Origin: an uncultured Sinobacteraceae bacterium
Lineage (GTDB): Bacteria > Pseudomonadota > Gammaproteobacteria > Nevskiales > Nevskiaceae
Length of the DNA stretch: 64,000 bases
NCBI GenBank assembly: GCA_903822975.1
Contig: CAIJRD010000011.1
Location: 372,001 to 436,000 of the forward strand
Direction: 5' to 3'
Under the pieces are notes generated by a model. It saw only the letters and a program-made list of their open reading frames with translations, made no database searches and had not been told where the DNA came from. Positions 46,324-55,337 of this stretch are shown here, one piece after another. The position numbers were made by a program, and so were the translations under genes. Positions within the stretch are counted from its first letter, which is position 1. The number at the start of each line of letters is the position of its first letter.

Positions 46324-47661
46324 ATGACGTCCTCGCCCGGCGCGACCCAGCAATCCGAATCCAGCGAACCGCGCGGCCGCCGCGCGGCGGTGGCGTTCAT
46401 CTTCGTCACCGCACTGATCGACGTGCTGAGCTTCGGCATCATCATTCCGGTCTTGCCGCCGCTGGTGGTCGCCTTCGCCGGTGGCGATGCGGTGCATGGG
46501 GCGCGCATCTATGGCGCGTTCGGCACCGCCTGGGCGCTGATGCAATTCATCTGTTCGCCGTTGCTCGGCGCGCTGTCGGATCGCTTCGGCCGACGCCCGG
46601 TGATCCTGCTGTCCTGCTTCGGACTCGGGCTCGACTACCTGTTCATGGCATTCGCGCCAAGCCTCGGCTGGCTGTTCGTCGGCCGCATCATTTCCGGCAT
46701 CACTGCGGCCAACTTCAGCACCGCCAGTGCGTACATCGCCGATGTCACGCCGCCGGAAAAGCGCGCCGCGGCCTTCGGACTGGTCGGCGCCGCCTGGGGC
46801 TTCGGCTTTGTGTTGGGGCCGGCCTTGGGCGGCTTTCTCGGTGCGATCGAGCCGCGTCTGGCCTTCGTCGGCGCGGCGGCGCTGGCCCTGCTCAACGCAC
46901 TGTATGGAGTGTTCGTGCTGCCCGAATCCTTGCCGCGCGACAAGCGTTCGAGCTTCCAGTGGTCGCGGGCCAATCCGCTGGGCTCACTGACGCTACTGCG
47001 CTCGGCGCCGCAACTGCTGGGCCTCTCGGGCGTCAACTTCCTGTTCTGGATTGCGCACAACGTGTTGCCCAGTGTCTTCGTGCTCTACGCCGGCTATCGC
47101 TATGGTTGGAGCCCGCGGACGATGGGCTTCCTGCTGGCCGCCACCGGCGTTTGCAACATCCTGGTTCAGGTCGGGCTGATCAAGCCGGTGGTGGCGCGTC
47201 TCGGCGAGCGCGGCACGCTGCTGGCCGGATTGCTGTTCGGCGGCCTCGGATTCGCCATGTACGGGCTTGCGCCCAACGGCACGCTGGTGTGGGCCGCGGT
47301 GCCGGTGTTTTCGCTGATCGGATTGTTCGGTCCGGCCTCGCAGTCACTGATGACGCGTCAGGTTTCGCCGAGCCAGCAAGGGCAGCTGCAAGGCGCCAAC
47401 AGCTGTGTGATGGCGCTCACCGGCCTGATCGGCCCCGCCTTGTTCACGCTGACCTTCGCGCATTTCATCGACGCCGATCGCAGCTGGAAACTGCCCGGCG
47501 CGCCGTTCCTGGTGGCAGCCGCGCTGATGCTGATCGCGCTACTGCTGGCCTGGCGTGTCACGCGCAACGCGCCTCCCGGCGATGGCGCTCGCTTGGCGCC
47601 AGACGTGCGCGACGAATCGTCCGCCACAACGGCGCAGCCGCGCACCGATCCGGTGGCGTGA
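46324..47661 (+). CDS. MFS drug-exporter-like transporter (TetA group)
   Basis: Inner-membrane proton antiporter of 445 residues with twelve predicted helices. Motif A is GALSDRFGRRPVIL between helices 2 and 3; DVLSFGIIIPVLPPLV in helix 1 and GLVGAAWGFGFVLGPALGG (motif C) in helix 5 mark the drug:H+ antiporter-1, TetA-like group. Both termini are cytoplasmic and charged. It is not accompanied by a TetR-type regulator, and many such chromosomal proteins export compounds other than tetracycline. Substrate unknown. Confidence 0.88.
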   Translation: MTSSPGATQQSESSEPRGRRAAVAFIFVTALIDVLSFGIIIPVLPPLVVAFAGGDAVHGARIYGAFGTAWALMQFICSPLLGALSDRFGRRPVILLSCFGLGLDYLFMAFAPSLGWLFVGRIISGITAANFSTASAYIADVTPPEKRAAAFGLVGAAWGFGFVLGPALGGFLGAIEPRLAFVGAAALALLNALYGVFVLPESLPRDKRSSFQWSRANPLGSLTLLRSAPQLLGLSGVNFLFWIAHNVLPSVFVLYAGYRYGWSPRTMGFLLAATGVCNILVQVGLIKPVVARLGERGTLLAGLLFGGLGFAMYGLAPNGTLVWAAVPVFSLIGLFGPASQSLMTRQVSPSQQGQLQGANSCVMALTGLIGPALFTLTFAHFIDADRSWKLPGAPFLVAAALMLIALLLAWRVTRNAPPGDGARLAPDVRDESSATTAQPRTDPVA

Positions 47662-47769
47662 TCGTCTCGTTGTATGCAGGGCGATCCGGCGAATCCCCCG
47701 GCGAACCTTCCCGCTAAGATTGGCGACATCGCTGCTCATGCTCGAGCCGACAAGAGAGAGGAGATTTCA

Positions 47770-48054
47770 ATGCGCCTGATTCGAACGGCAACGCTTGCCG
47801 CAAGCTTGTTCACCGCCATCGCGTTCGCGCAGCCGGCCGCGCCGGTGCTGGTGGAACACACGCACGGCACCGATAGCAACATCAACATTCAGAGCACCGG
47901 CGGTTCCGCCTGCGCTTCGCCATCGATCGGCAATTGCGGGTCTTGTTCGGTGGCCTGCCCGACCGGTCAGGCCGCGATGTGCAAGCCGGGGCTGGCGGTC
48001 AACGCCACACCGGGCGCTTCCTGCTTGACGCCGCCGGAATGCCATTGCCAATAG
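47770..48054 (+). CDS. small secreted cysteine-rich protein
   Basis: Ninety-four residues from ATG 47770 with GAGGAG before it. Signal peptide MRLIRTATLAASLFTAIAFA, cleaved before QPAAP. The mature 74 residues hold eight cysteines (SAC, GNCGSCSVAC, MCKPG, SCLTPPECHC), which could make four disulfides in the periplasm or outside. Six to eight regularly spaced cysteines might also bind metal. No family recognised. It follows the MFS gene by 108 bases. Confidence 0.72.
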   Translation: MRLIRTATLAASLFTAIAFAQPAAPVLVEHTHGTDSNINIQSTGGSACASPSIGNCGSCSVACPTGQAAMCKPGLAVNATPGASCLTPPECHCQ

Positions 48055-48188
48055 GCCAGCTTGGGATTCTGTGAGTCGCAGTCGCGCGGCGCGCTGATCG
48101 GGTTCGCGTGCTGTACGAAAGCCGGTTCAGTATCGATTCAGCCGCGCGCGACTAGCCTCGATCACGTTCCCATGGAAGAGGACGTGTC

Positions 48189-48344
48189 ATGCGCAAACTC
48201 ATCATACTGGCCCTGTTATCCACGCTCGGCTTGAGCGCCTGCATCGCAGTACCGGTCGAGTCGGGACCACGTTACCGACCGGCCTATGTGGTCGAACCCG
48301 GCCCACACTGTTGGTGGCGCGACGGCGAGCGCTACTGCCGCTGA
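48189..48344 (+). CDS. 51-residue lipoprotein
   Basis: Small open frame with a clear ribosome site (GAGGA before ATG 48189). MRKLIILALLSTLGLSAC is a complete lipoprotein signal with lipobox LSAC (Cys18). The mature part of 34 residues is rich in aromatic and basic residues: RYRPAYVVEPG then HCWWRDGERYCR with two cysteines that could pair. The compact lipobox signal, good ribosome site and normal codon use argue for a real gene although it is short. Function unknown. Confidence 0.72.
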   Translation: MRKLIILALLSTLGLSACIAVPVESGPRYRPAYVVEPGPHCWWRDGERYCR

Positions 48345-48465
48345 GTCGCAATTTAGCGAGAGCGAGTGGCGTGGAGTCGGCGAGTAAAACCTCGGGCAAG
48401 GCTTGCATCGTCGTGGCGCGCGCGGAATAGTTCGGGTCCGAACTTTCAATCGCCCGCGCCCGATC

Positions 48466-49827
48466 ATGCCTATTGTCGATGCCGTAACCGGAATCCTGTG
48501 CCAAGCCGGCGAGGTCTACATGGTGCGCCGCCATCGCGAACTGTCGGCGTTTCCCGGCTATCAGGCGTTTCCAGGCGGCAAGGTCGATGTGCCGGACGCG
48601 GATCACGTTTATCAACCCGGCACCCACTTCGATCAATCGCCGCGACTGTTCCGCGCATTGATGCGCGAGCTCGAGGAAGAGCTGGGCGTGCGCTGGAGTT
48701 TCGCCGCCCCCGGCGTGCCACGCGACCACTGCATCGAACGCTGCATCCTGATGGGCACTGCGCTGACGCCGCCGCATTCGGTGATGCGCTTCAACACCCA
48801 CTTCTTCCGACTCGATCTTTCCGAGCGACCCACATTCACGTTGGAGACGCGCGAACACGACAGCGGTGGCTGGGCCACGCCGCAGCTGTGGATGGAGCGC
48901 TATCGTCAGGGCGAGATTCTGCTGGCGCCGCCGACGCTGATGGCGCTACGCGCTTTGGCCGCCGACCCCGCCGCCGAAACGATTCCGTTCGACGACTTCC
49001 GCGGCGAAGTGGGCGATGGCGTGCCGGTGCTCGAAGCGCAGTACGGCGTGAAGATGTTGATGGTGCGTTCGAACACGATCCCTCCGGCGCAGTTCACCAA
49101 CTGCTTTCTGATCGGCGATGCCGGCGCCAGTCGATTATTGATCGACCCCTCGCCGCGCAACGATGAGGAATTGAAGCGCCTTCGCCACACCGCGGATCGT
49201 CTCGGCTTCGACGAAATCTTCATCACGCATCATCATCCCGATCATCAGCAACTCGCCGATGCACTGGCGCGCGCGACCGGCAAACCGATCGGCATGAGCG
49301 CGGATACGCAGGCACGGATTCGCGCGCGCAGCCCGCGCTTCTTCGATGGACTCGATCTGCGTACGCACGCCGACGGCGATGTCGTCAGCAGCTGGAATGG
49401 GCATCCGGTGCGCGTGATGGCGGTGCCCGGCCACGACGAGGGCCAGCTGGCGCTGATGCCGGACAATCGCGCCTGGTGCATCGTCAGCGATCTGATTCAG
49501 GGCATCGGCACGGTGGTGATTTCCGCGCCCGAGGGCGATATGCGCAAGTATTTCGCGTCGCTCGAACGCGTCATTGCAGCGCAGCCGGCGGTGATCTATC
49601 CCTCGCACGGCATCGGCCTGGGCGGCACCTATTATCTGGAACAGACGCTGCGCCACCGACGCCTGCGCGAAGCGCAGATCAAGCAGCTGGCGGATGCCGG
49701 CCGCAGCATCGACGACATGCTGGCCGAAATCTATCGCGAGGTCGACGCCTTCCTGCTGCCGCTGGCGCGGGCCAATATCGAAAGCCATCTGCGCAAGCTG
49801 CGGGAAGACGCCGCAACGGCTGCCTGA
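48466..49827 (+). CDS. NUDIX hydrolase - metallo-beta-lactamase fold fusion
   Basis: Two-domain hydrolase of 453 residues from ATG 48466. Residues about 1-200 are NUDIX-like: GYQAFPGGKVDVPD then, after a longer than usual insert, RALMRELEEELGVRW, which carries the REx2EEx motif. Residues about 215-453 are a metallo-beta-lactamase fold: NCFLIGD, ITHHHPDHQQ with metal ligands 255-260, VPGHDEGQ, CIVSDLIQGIG and YPSHGIGLGG, plus a C-terminal winged-helix-like part as in LACTB2/glyoxalase II relatives. NUDIX enzymes cut nucleoside-diphosphate-linked compounds, so a two-step hydrolysis (for example of a CoA or nucleotide ester) is a reasonable guess. Confidence 0.88.
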   Translation: MPIVDAVTGILCQAGEVYMVRRHRELSAFPGYQAFPGGKVDVPDADHVYQPGTHFDQSPRLFRALMRELEEELGVRWSFAAPGVPRDHCIERCILMGTALTPPHSVMRFNTHFFRLDLSERPTFTLETREHDSGGWATPQLWMERYRQGEILLAPPTLMALRALAADPAAETIPFDDFRGEVGDGVPVLEAQYGVKMLMVRSNTIPPAQFTNCFLIGDAGASRLLIDPSPRNDEELKRLRHTADRLGFDEIFITHHHPDHQQLADALARATGKPIGMSADTQARIRARSPRFFDGLDLRTHADGDVVSSWNGHPVRVMAVPGHDEGQLALMPDNRAWCIVSDLIQGIGTVVISAPEGDMRKYFASLERVIAAQPAVIYPSHGIGLGGTYYLEQTLRHRRLREAQIKQLADAGRSIDDMLAEIYREVDAFLLPLARANIESHLRKLREDAATAA

Positions 49828-49852
49828 GTGTTCCCCTGACGCGCGACATTGC

Positions 49853-49908
49853 ACGGTCGCGCGGTCACGCGGTCACGCAGCTAGGTAGTCACGCGGTCAC
49901 GCGGTCTC
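49853..49908. repeat. short tandem repeat of GCGGTCAC type
   Basis: Six or so imperfect copies of GCGGTCAC/ GCGGTCGC in the 237-base gap between the NUDIX-MBL gene and the GNAT gene, interrupted by CAGCTAGGTAG. No hairpin or reading frame is evident. Confidence 0.75.
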
Positions 49909-50064
49909 AGAAGTCGCCATCACGGCCGCGAGCGCGCCGAGTCGGAACGCTCTAGGCATTGCCGTCGGAGCGCGGCGGTTTGCATCGAATGCAGAAAATT
50001 CGGCAACCGGCATTCTTCGTTCTGCGACGCCCAACTTGCGAAGCGCTCTCGGCGCGCGCCGACT

Positions 50065-50598
50065 TCAGCGCGCGGGCATAGCCTTGAACGTCAGCTCGTA
50101 ACGCAGTTCGGTCGAGCGGCGTCCCCAATCGTCGTTGTGCTTGGTTTCGGCGAGTTCGAAGCCGACCGCGCGATAAACCGCCAGCGCCCGCTCCAGGCCC
50201 TCAACCGTCCACAGGAATAACGCGTCGAAGCCGGCCTCACGGCAGTATCGAACCGCATCTTCCACCAACCAGCGCCCGAGGCCGAGGCCGCGCACCGCGT
50301 CGTCGACGAACAGGATGCGCAACTGCGCTCGATTGTCCGGCGTCTCGATGATCAACACCGAACCCACCACATCGTCGCCGCGCTTGGCCAGCCAGAAACG
50401 CCCGCGCGCGCCGCCGCCGTCGATCAGGTAGTCGCCGGCGATGCGCGCGCAATAGGCTTCGTGCACCGCATTGAAGCCGTAATCACGCGCGTTCTGGATG
50501 CCGTGGATCAATACCAGCTTGCCGAGATCGCCCGCAGCGAATTCATGTTCGATGCGGATGCCAGCGGCAAGCAGCCGCGCGCTCAGTGCCGAGGCCAC
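50065..50598 (-). CDS. GNAT-family N-acetyltransferase
   Basis: Acyltransferase-like protein of 177 residues starting at GTG 50598. The acetyl-CoA loop is FVDDAVRGLGLGRWLVEDAV (R-G-x-G-x-G/A type), preceded by GSVLIIETPDNRAQLRIL and followed by FLWTVEGLERALAVYRAVGFEL, the normal GNAT order. It begins three bases after the DUF3108 gene and is the last gene of the purM-purN-DUF3108-GNAT operon. The acceptor cannot be read from the sequence. Confidence 0.9.
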   Translation of the reverse strand: MASALSARLLAAGIRIEHEFAAGDLGKLVLIHGIQNARDYGFNAVHEAYCARIAGDYLIDGGGARGRFWLAKRGDDVVGSVLIIETPDNRAQLRILFVDDAVRGLGLGRWLVEDAVRYCREAGFDALFLWTVEGLERALAVYRAVGFELAETKHNDDWGRRSTELRYELTFKAMPAR

Positions 50599-50601
50599 GC
50601 G

Positions 50602-51450
50602 CTACTTGCTCAGTAGCATCGTCACCGCCGGCTTGTTGCCGCTGCGGGTTTCGATCTTCACCGGCATGTAATCGCGCTCGGCAGCCAGCCAGAAATGGCC
50701 TTCCTTGTTGGGATTGTCGATACGCTCCATCTTCAGCGCGTCGAAAGTGCCCGCCGGCGTTTCCACCGATTCGTGCCCCACCAGCTTGAACTGGTAGTGC
50801 GTGAGATTCTTGCGATCGACCATGTCGAACTCTGCGACTGGCGGCTGCGCGTCCTTGGCGTGCGCGGAAACCCACAGGCGCACCGCCTGCTGCAGCGCGA
50901 AGCTGTCGACCGCATCCGGCGGAATGCTGCGCGTCAGGCCGTTCTCGTCGGTGGCGGTGTGCTTGTCCCAATCGAAATTGAGCGAGTAGCTCTGCTTCTC
51001 ATCGCCCGGCAGCAGCGAGTTGAAATGCTTGGAGCGCACACGACCGTCCTTCACGCAGAACTGGCTCGATTCGTTGGGCGCACCGTACAGCGACCGCGCC
51101 AGCGCGGTGGGATGCGAGATCGCGGTGTACGCGTAGCAGCCGCCCGGCACATCCGGCTTCAGTGCGACATCGATCTTGCCCACGCCGAGCCCGCCCCAGC
51201 TCACCGCATAACGCACCTCGATCGGCGGTAGCGCATCCGCGGCGCGCGCGCTGTTGCCAGTGGCCGCTTCGACCGCACCACTTGCAGGCCCCACCGTGCT
51301 GGTCGCTGTCGCGGCACTTGACGACGCTGTGTCCGTCGCCGTCACCGACGACGCCGTCTGCGCGAGCACGGGTTGCAGTGCGCACAGGCTCATCAGCAGT
51401 GCGGCAACTGCAGGCAGTGCGCCGGGCTTGATCGTCATGTGCTTGTTCAT
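50602..51450 (-). CDS. DUF3108-domain exported protein
   Basis: Protein of 282 residues from ATG 51450, coupled to purN by a four-base overlap. A signal peptide (AVAALLMSLCALQPVLAQ) is followed by a Ser/Thr/Ala-rich linker to about residue 70 and a beta-rich domain: EVRYAVSWGGLGVGKIDVALK, CYAYTAISHP, RSKHFNSLLPGDEKQSYSLNFDW, YQFKLVGHESVETPAGTFDALKMER and KIETRSGNK. This is the DUF3108 pattern; the domain is thought to be periplasmic and its role is unknown. The gene commonly follows purN in related bacteria. Confidence 0.87.
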   Translation of the reverse strand: MNKHMTIKPGALPAVAALLMSLCALQPVLAQTASSVTATDTASSSAATATSTVGPASGAVEAATGNSARAADALPPIEVRYAVSWGGLGVGKIDVALKPDVPGGCYAYTAISHPTALARSLYGAPNESSQFCVKDGRVRSKHFNSLLPGDEKQSYSLNFDWDKHTATDENGLTRSIPPDAVDSFALQQAVRLWVSAHAKDAQPPVAEFDMVDRKNLTHYQFKLVGHESVETPAGTFDALKMERIDNPNKEGHFWLAAERDYMPVKIETRSGNKPAVTMLLSK

Positions 51451-52109
51451 TTGAACGCGTCCTCCAACTGCTGCATCGACAAGGGCTGCGCCAGCGGCGC
51501 GCCGCGAAAATGGGCGGCACCGTCGACCAGTCTCAACTCGCCGCGCGCCATCCAGCACACGGCCTGTGGGTAGATGTGCAATTCAACTTCCTGCATCACG
51601 CGCTCGGCCAGCCGCGCTTCGTCATCTTGCGCCGTGCACTTGAATGCACCCTGAATCACGCGCGCGCCGCCATCGACTTCGAGCGTCACGAAATGCACGG
51701 TGGCGCCGTGCTCAGTATCGCCCGCTGCGAGCGCGCGGCGATGCGTGTGCAGTCCCGGGTATTTCGGCAGCAAGGACGGATGGATGTTCAGCATGCGCCC
51801 GGAGAATTCGCGAACGAAGTCGTCGCCCAGCACGCGCATGAAGCCGGCCAGCGCGACGATATCCGGCGCGTGACGCCGCAAGCAGTTGGCCAGCGCGGCA
51901 TCGAAATCCGCGCGCGTGCTGTAGTCGCCGTGCGCGACGACTTCGGTTGCGATGCCCGCGTCTCGCGCATACGCCAGACCTTCGGCGTCGGCGCGGTTGC
52001 TGATCACCGCAACCAGTTCGGCATCGATGCGGCGATCCGCCACGGCTTCGATCAGCGCGCGCAGATTGCGACCGCGACCGGAAATCAGGACCACCAGGCG
52101 CGCGGACAT
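51447..52109 (-). CDS. purN: phosphoribosylglycinamide formyltransferase
   Basis: Third step of purine synthesis, formylating GAR with 10-formyl-tetrahydrofolate. It has 220 residues from ATG 52109 (MSARLVVLISGRGRNL). The catalytic Asn and His are in MLNIHPSLLPKYPGLHTHRRAL and the Asp in EVDGGARVIQGAF. The phosphate-binding loop reads SGRGRNL, where E. coli has SGNGSNL: the serine that contacts the substrate phosphate is Arg here. The N-terminal frame continues to 52208 through a low-complexity Ala/Ser stretch made by a CCGCTG-type hexamer repeat (52130-52167) and is not counted. It lies 186 bases after purM. Confidence 0.94.
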   Translation of the reverse strand: MSARLVVLISGRGRNLRALIEAVADRRIDAELVAVISNRADAEGLAYARDAGIATEVVAHGDYSTRADFDAALANCLRRHAPDIVALAGFMRVLGDDFVREFSGRMLNIHPSLLPKYPGLHTHRRALAAGDTEHGATVHFVTLEVDGGARVIQGAFKCTAQDDEARLAERVMQEVELHIYPQAVCWMARGELRLVDGAAHFRGAPLAQPLSMQQLEDAFK

Positions 52110-52295
52110 CGCGTCAGCGCCCCGCCACGCCGCTGCCGCTGCCGCTGCCGATGCCGATGCCGATGGCGACAAAAGCTTGGCGAGTGTCGACAGTATCGTC
52201 CGCAGCAATCGAAGCCTGAGTCGTCGCGCGCGGCGTCACGTCGCCCACGCAGACCGGGCACGACGCGCGCGCGTCAGTCCACGCCCGCAGGTCGA

Positions 52296-53330
52296 TCAAG
52301 CGAAACGCACTTCGGTGGTTTTGCTCTTCACGACTTCGCCGAGCTGCCAGGGCTTGAGCTTGGCGCGCTTGAGTTCGGCCAGGGTGCGCTCGAGCGCTGC
52401 GCGCGGCACCACCAGCACGAAACCCACGCCACAGTTGAACACGCGGCGCATCTCGTCTTCCTCGACCGCGCCGTGCTGCTGCAGCCACTCGAAAATCGCC
52501 GGCCGCTGCCAGCTGGCGGTATCGACTACCGCGCTGGTGTGCTTCGGGAAACAGCGCGCCAGGTTGCCCGTAATGCCGCCGCCGGTGATGTGCGCCATGC
52601 CGCGCACCGGCACGCCGGATGCGAGCAGCTTCAGCACCGGCTTGACGTAGATGTTGGTCGGCGCCAGCAGCGCGTCCGCCAACGTGCCTTTACCGAACGG
52701 CGACTCCAGCGCAACACCCGAGCGCTCGACGATCTTGCGGATCAGCGAATAGCCATTCGAATGCGCACCCGACGACGGCAGCGCAACCAGCACGTCGCCC
52801 GGTTTGATCTTGCTGCCGTCGATGATCTTGGATTTCTCCACCACTGCCACCGAGAATCCGGCCAGATCGAAATCGCCGTGTGCGTACATGCCCGGCATTT
52901 CGGCGGTTTCGCCCCCGACCAGCGCGCAGCCCGCCAGTTTGCAGCCCTGCGCGATGCCCTTGATCACCTGCGCGGCGACCCGCTGATCGAGCTTGCCGGT
53001 GGCGTAGTAGTCGAGGAAGAACAGCGGCTCGGCGCCGGACACCAGCACGTCGTTGACGCACATGGCGACCAGATCCTGACCCAGGCCCTGGACGCGTCCG
53101 GTGTCGATACCCAGACGCAGCTTGGTGCCCACGCCATCGGTGCCGGAGACCAGAATCGGCTGCTTGTACTTCTTCGGCAGACTCACCAGCGCGCCGAAGC
53201 CGCCCACCCCGGCCATCACCTCCGGCCGCTGGGTTGCGCGCACGATCTTCTTGATGTCGTCGACCAGTGCGTCGCCGGCGTCGATATCGACACCGGAATC
53301 GCGATAGCTCAGAGCGGCGGGCTTGTTCAT
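52296..53330 (-). CDS. purM: phosphoribosylformylglycinamidine cyclo-ligase (AIR synthetase)
   Basis: Fifth step of purine synthesis, closing the imidazole ring with ATP. It has 344 residues from ATG 53330 ([23 protein letters not shown]), the normal N-terminus and length. Conserved blocks are [99 protein letters not shown] and [11 protein letters not shown]. The first gene of the purM-purN operon; divergent from perM. Confidence 0.97.
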   Translation of the reverse strand: MNKPAALSYRDSGVDIDAGDALVDDIKKIVRATQRPEVMAGVGGFGALVSLPKKYKQPILVSGTDGVGTKLRLGIDTGRVQGLGQDLVAMCVNDVLVSGAEPLFFLDYYATGKLDQRVAAQVIKGIAQGCKLAGCALVGGETAEMPGMYAHGDFDLAGFSVAVVEKSKIIDGSKIKPGDVLVALPSSGAHSNGYSLIRKIVERSGVALESPFGKGTLADALLAPTNIYVKPVLKLLASGVPVRGMAHITGGGITGNLARCFPKHTSAVVDTASWQRPAIFEWLQQHGAVEEDEMRRVFNCGVGFVLVVPRAALERTLAELKRAKLKPWQLGEVVKSKTTEVRFA

Positions 53331-53444
53331 GGACGGCGGCGGCATGCGAAAGAAGGAAGGCCGGCATTTTAGCCGCATGGCGACCTTCGCATCGTAGCCA
53401 GGCGCCAAGTACCACCGCACGACGCCGCGGGCTATCCTGCCGCC

Positions 53445-54602
53445 ATGAGCCAACCCGCCCAGACGCCCCAGACGCCTGCATCACCGGCCGACAACACGCC
53501 GATCACGCCCCTGCGTTCGTTCCTAGAGAACTGGGGCTGGTTCGCCACGGCCGGTGTGACCTTGCTGATGTTGTACTTCCTCGGACCGATCATGACGCCG
53601 TTCGTAGTCGGCGCGGTGCTGTCCTATCTCGGCAATCCGGTCTGCGACCGGCTGGTGCATCATCGCGTCCCGCGCGCGCTGGCGGTGGGTATCGTGTTTC
53701 TGGTGTTTTTCGCGGTGCTGGTCACCGCGCTGGTGCTGGTCGTGCCGATGCTGCAGGAGCAGATCGTGCAGCTCGCGCAGAACATCCCCGACTGGCTCAA
53801 GTGGGTGCAGGATGTCGGACTGCCGAAGCTGCATATCCGACTGCCAGCCGGCGTGCGTCTGGATGCCGCAGGCCTGCGCAATGCGCTGACGCAGAACTGG
53901 TCGCAAGCCGGCGATCTCGCCACCACCGTGCTCAGCCGCATCGGCCAGTCGACGCCGGCACTGCTCGGCTTCGCTGCAGACCTGCTGTTGATCCCGATTG
54001 TCACGTTCTACCTGATGCGCGATTGGGAAGACCTGCTGCAGCGGATCGATCAATTGATTCCGCCGCGGCTGCGCGGCCAGACCGAAGAATTCGCGCGCGA
54101 GATCGATTCGGTGCTGAGTGCGCTGATCCGCGGGCAGTTGCTGGTGATGGCGGCATTGGCCTTCATCTACAGCTTCGGCCTGTGGCTGACCGGCCTGAAA
54201 GTCGCTTTGCTGATCGGCCTGATCGCTGGCCTGGTCAGCTTCATTCCCTACCTCGGATTCGCCACCGGCTTTCTGCTGGCGATCGTCACCACTCTCGTGC
54301 AGGACCAGGAGCTGTTCCCGCTGGTGTGGGTGGCGATCGTGTTCGGCATCGGCATCGTGCTGGAGAACGCGGTGCTGACCCCGATGCTGGTCGGCAACCG
54401 CATCGGCCTGCACCCGGTCGCGGTGATCTTTGCGCTGCTCGCCGGCGGCCAGCTGCTCGGCTTCTCCGGCGTGCTGGTGGCCCTGCCGGTCGCGGCGATC
54501 GTCGCGGTCGGTGCGCGCCACGCGCGCAAGCGCTGGCTGCGCAGCCCGCTGTATTGGGGCCGCGGCGCCCCCGATGCGGACCTCGATCCACCCTCGCCCT
54601 GA
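53445..54602 (+). CDS. perM: AI-2E family transporter (PerM-like)
   Basis: Inner-membrane protein of 385 residues with about eight helices and a soluble insert between the third and fourth. Family hallmarks are [99 protein letters not shown] and [30 protein letters not shown]. Members have been linked to signal or sodium/proton transport; the substrate here is unknown. It lies head to head with purM (114 bases) and six bases upstream of hda, so it is probably cotranscribed with hda. Confidence 0.92.
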   Translation: MSQPAQTPQTPASPADNTPITPLRSFLENWGWFATAGVTLLMLYFLGPIMTPFVVGAVLSYLGNPVCDRLVHHRVPRALAVGIVFLVFFAVLVTALVLVVPMLQEQIVQLAQNIPDWLKWVQDVGLPKLHIRLPAGVRLDAAGLRNALTQNWSQAGDLATTVLSRIGQSTPALLGFAADLLLIPIVTFYLMRDWEDLLQRIDQLIPPRLRGQTEEFAREIDSVLSALIRGQLLVMAALAFIYSFGLWLTGLKVALLIGLIAGLVSFIPYLGFATGFLLAIVTTLVQDQELFPLVWVAIVFGIGIVLENAVLTPMLVGNRIGLHPVAVIFALLAGGQLLGFSGVLVALPVAAIVAVGARHARKRWLRSPLYWGRGAPDADLDPPSP

Positions 54603-54608
54603 GCTGCC

Positions 54609-55337
54609 TTGATCAGTCCGCAATTGCCGCTGTCGGTGCAGGTTCCCGACGCAACCAGCTTCGACAACTTCTATCCCGGCCCGAACGTCGAGGCGCTCGC
54701 TGCCGTGCTACGTATTGCGCAGCACGCCGACGGCGCGCCGGTGTTGCTGCATGGGCCGGCCGGCAGCGGCAAGACCCACTTGCTGCAGGCGGCGGTCCGT
54801 TTGGGTGCCGGGCTCGGCGCCGTGGCCTACCTGCCACTGGCTGATTTTCAGCCGGCCACGCCGGCGCTGCTGGACGGCCTCGACCAGGCGCGGCTGCTTG
54901 CCCTCGACGATGTCGATCAGGCCGTCATGCAGCCCGACTTCGCCCAGGCGCTGCTGCGACTGCTCGATTCACTGCGGACCCAGGGTCGCGCCTACCTCGC
55001 TACGTCGCGGCTGTCGGCCGATCGACTCGACGAGCGACTCCCGGCAGACCTGCGCACGCGTTTCGCACTGAGCGCGCAATTTCCATTGAAGCTCCTCGAC
55101 GATGCGCAGCTGGCCGCACTGCTGCAGGCACGCGCGCGCCGGCGTGGTCTTGAACTGCCGGACGAGGTGGCGGATTTTCTGCTGCGGCGGTTGCCGCGTC
55201 GGATTCCGAGCTTGCTCGATGCGCTGGAAACGCTCGACCGCGCAGCACTCAGTGCGCAGCGCCGGCTGACGATTCCGTTTGCGACGCAAGCGCTGCCCGC
55301 TCTCGCGCAGACAGCCGCACGAACAACACCAGGCTGA
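54609..55337 (+). CDS. hda: DnaA regulatory inactivator Hda
   Basis: AAA+ relative of DnaA that, with the beta clamp, stimulates DnaA-ATP hydrolysis after initiation. It has 242 residues from TTG 54609 (MISPQLPLSV). The clamp-binding QLPLSV lies at residues 5-10, the P-loop GPAGSGKTHLLQ at 49-60, and LLALDDVDQAV is Walker B, with LTSRLSADRL-like ATSRLSADRL and FPLKLLDDAQLAALLQARARRRGLELPDEVADFLLRR the C-terminal part. LTIPF near residue 223 matches the normal end; 18 more residues follow. The 3' end overlaps DUF2069 on the other strand by 89 bases. Confidence 0.94.
   Translation: MISPQLPLSVQVPDATSFDNFYPGPNVEALAAVLRIAQHADGAPVLLHGPAGSGKTHLLQAAVRLGAGLGAVAYLPLADFQPATPALLDGLDQARLLALDDVDQAVMQPDFAQALLRLLDSLRTQGRAYLATSRLSADRLDERLPADLRTRFALSAQFPLKLLDDAQLAALLQARARRRGLELPDEVADFLLRRLPRRIPSLLDALETLDRAALSAQRRLTIPFATQALPALAQTAARTTPG

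Noticed and set aside
51510..53372. 620-residue plus-strand frame over purN and purM
   Set aside because: Exactly antisense to purN and purM, both complete with catalytic motifs. The sequence has the look of a mirrored frame.
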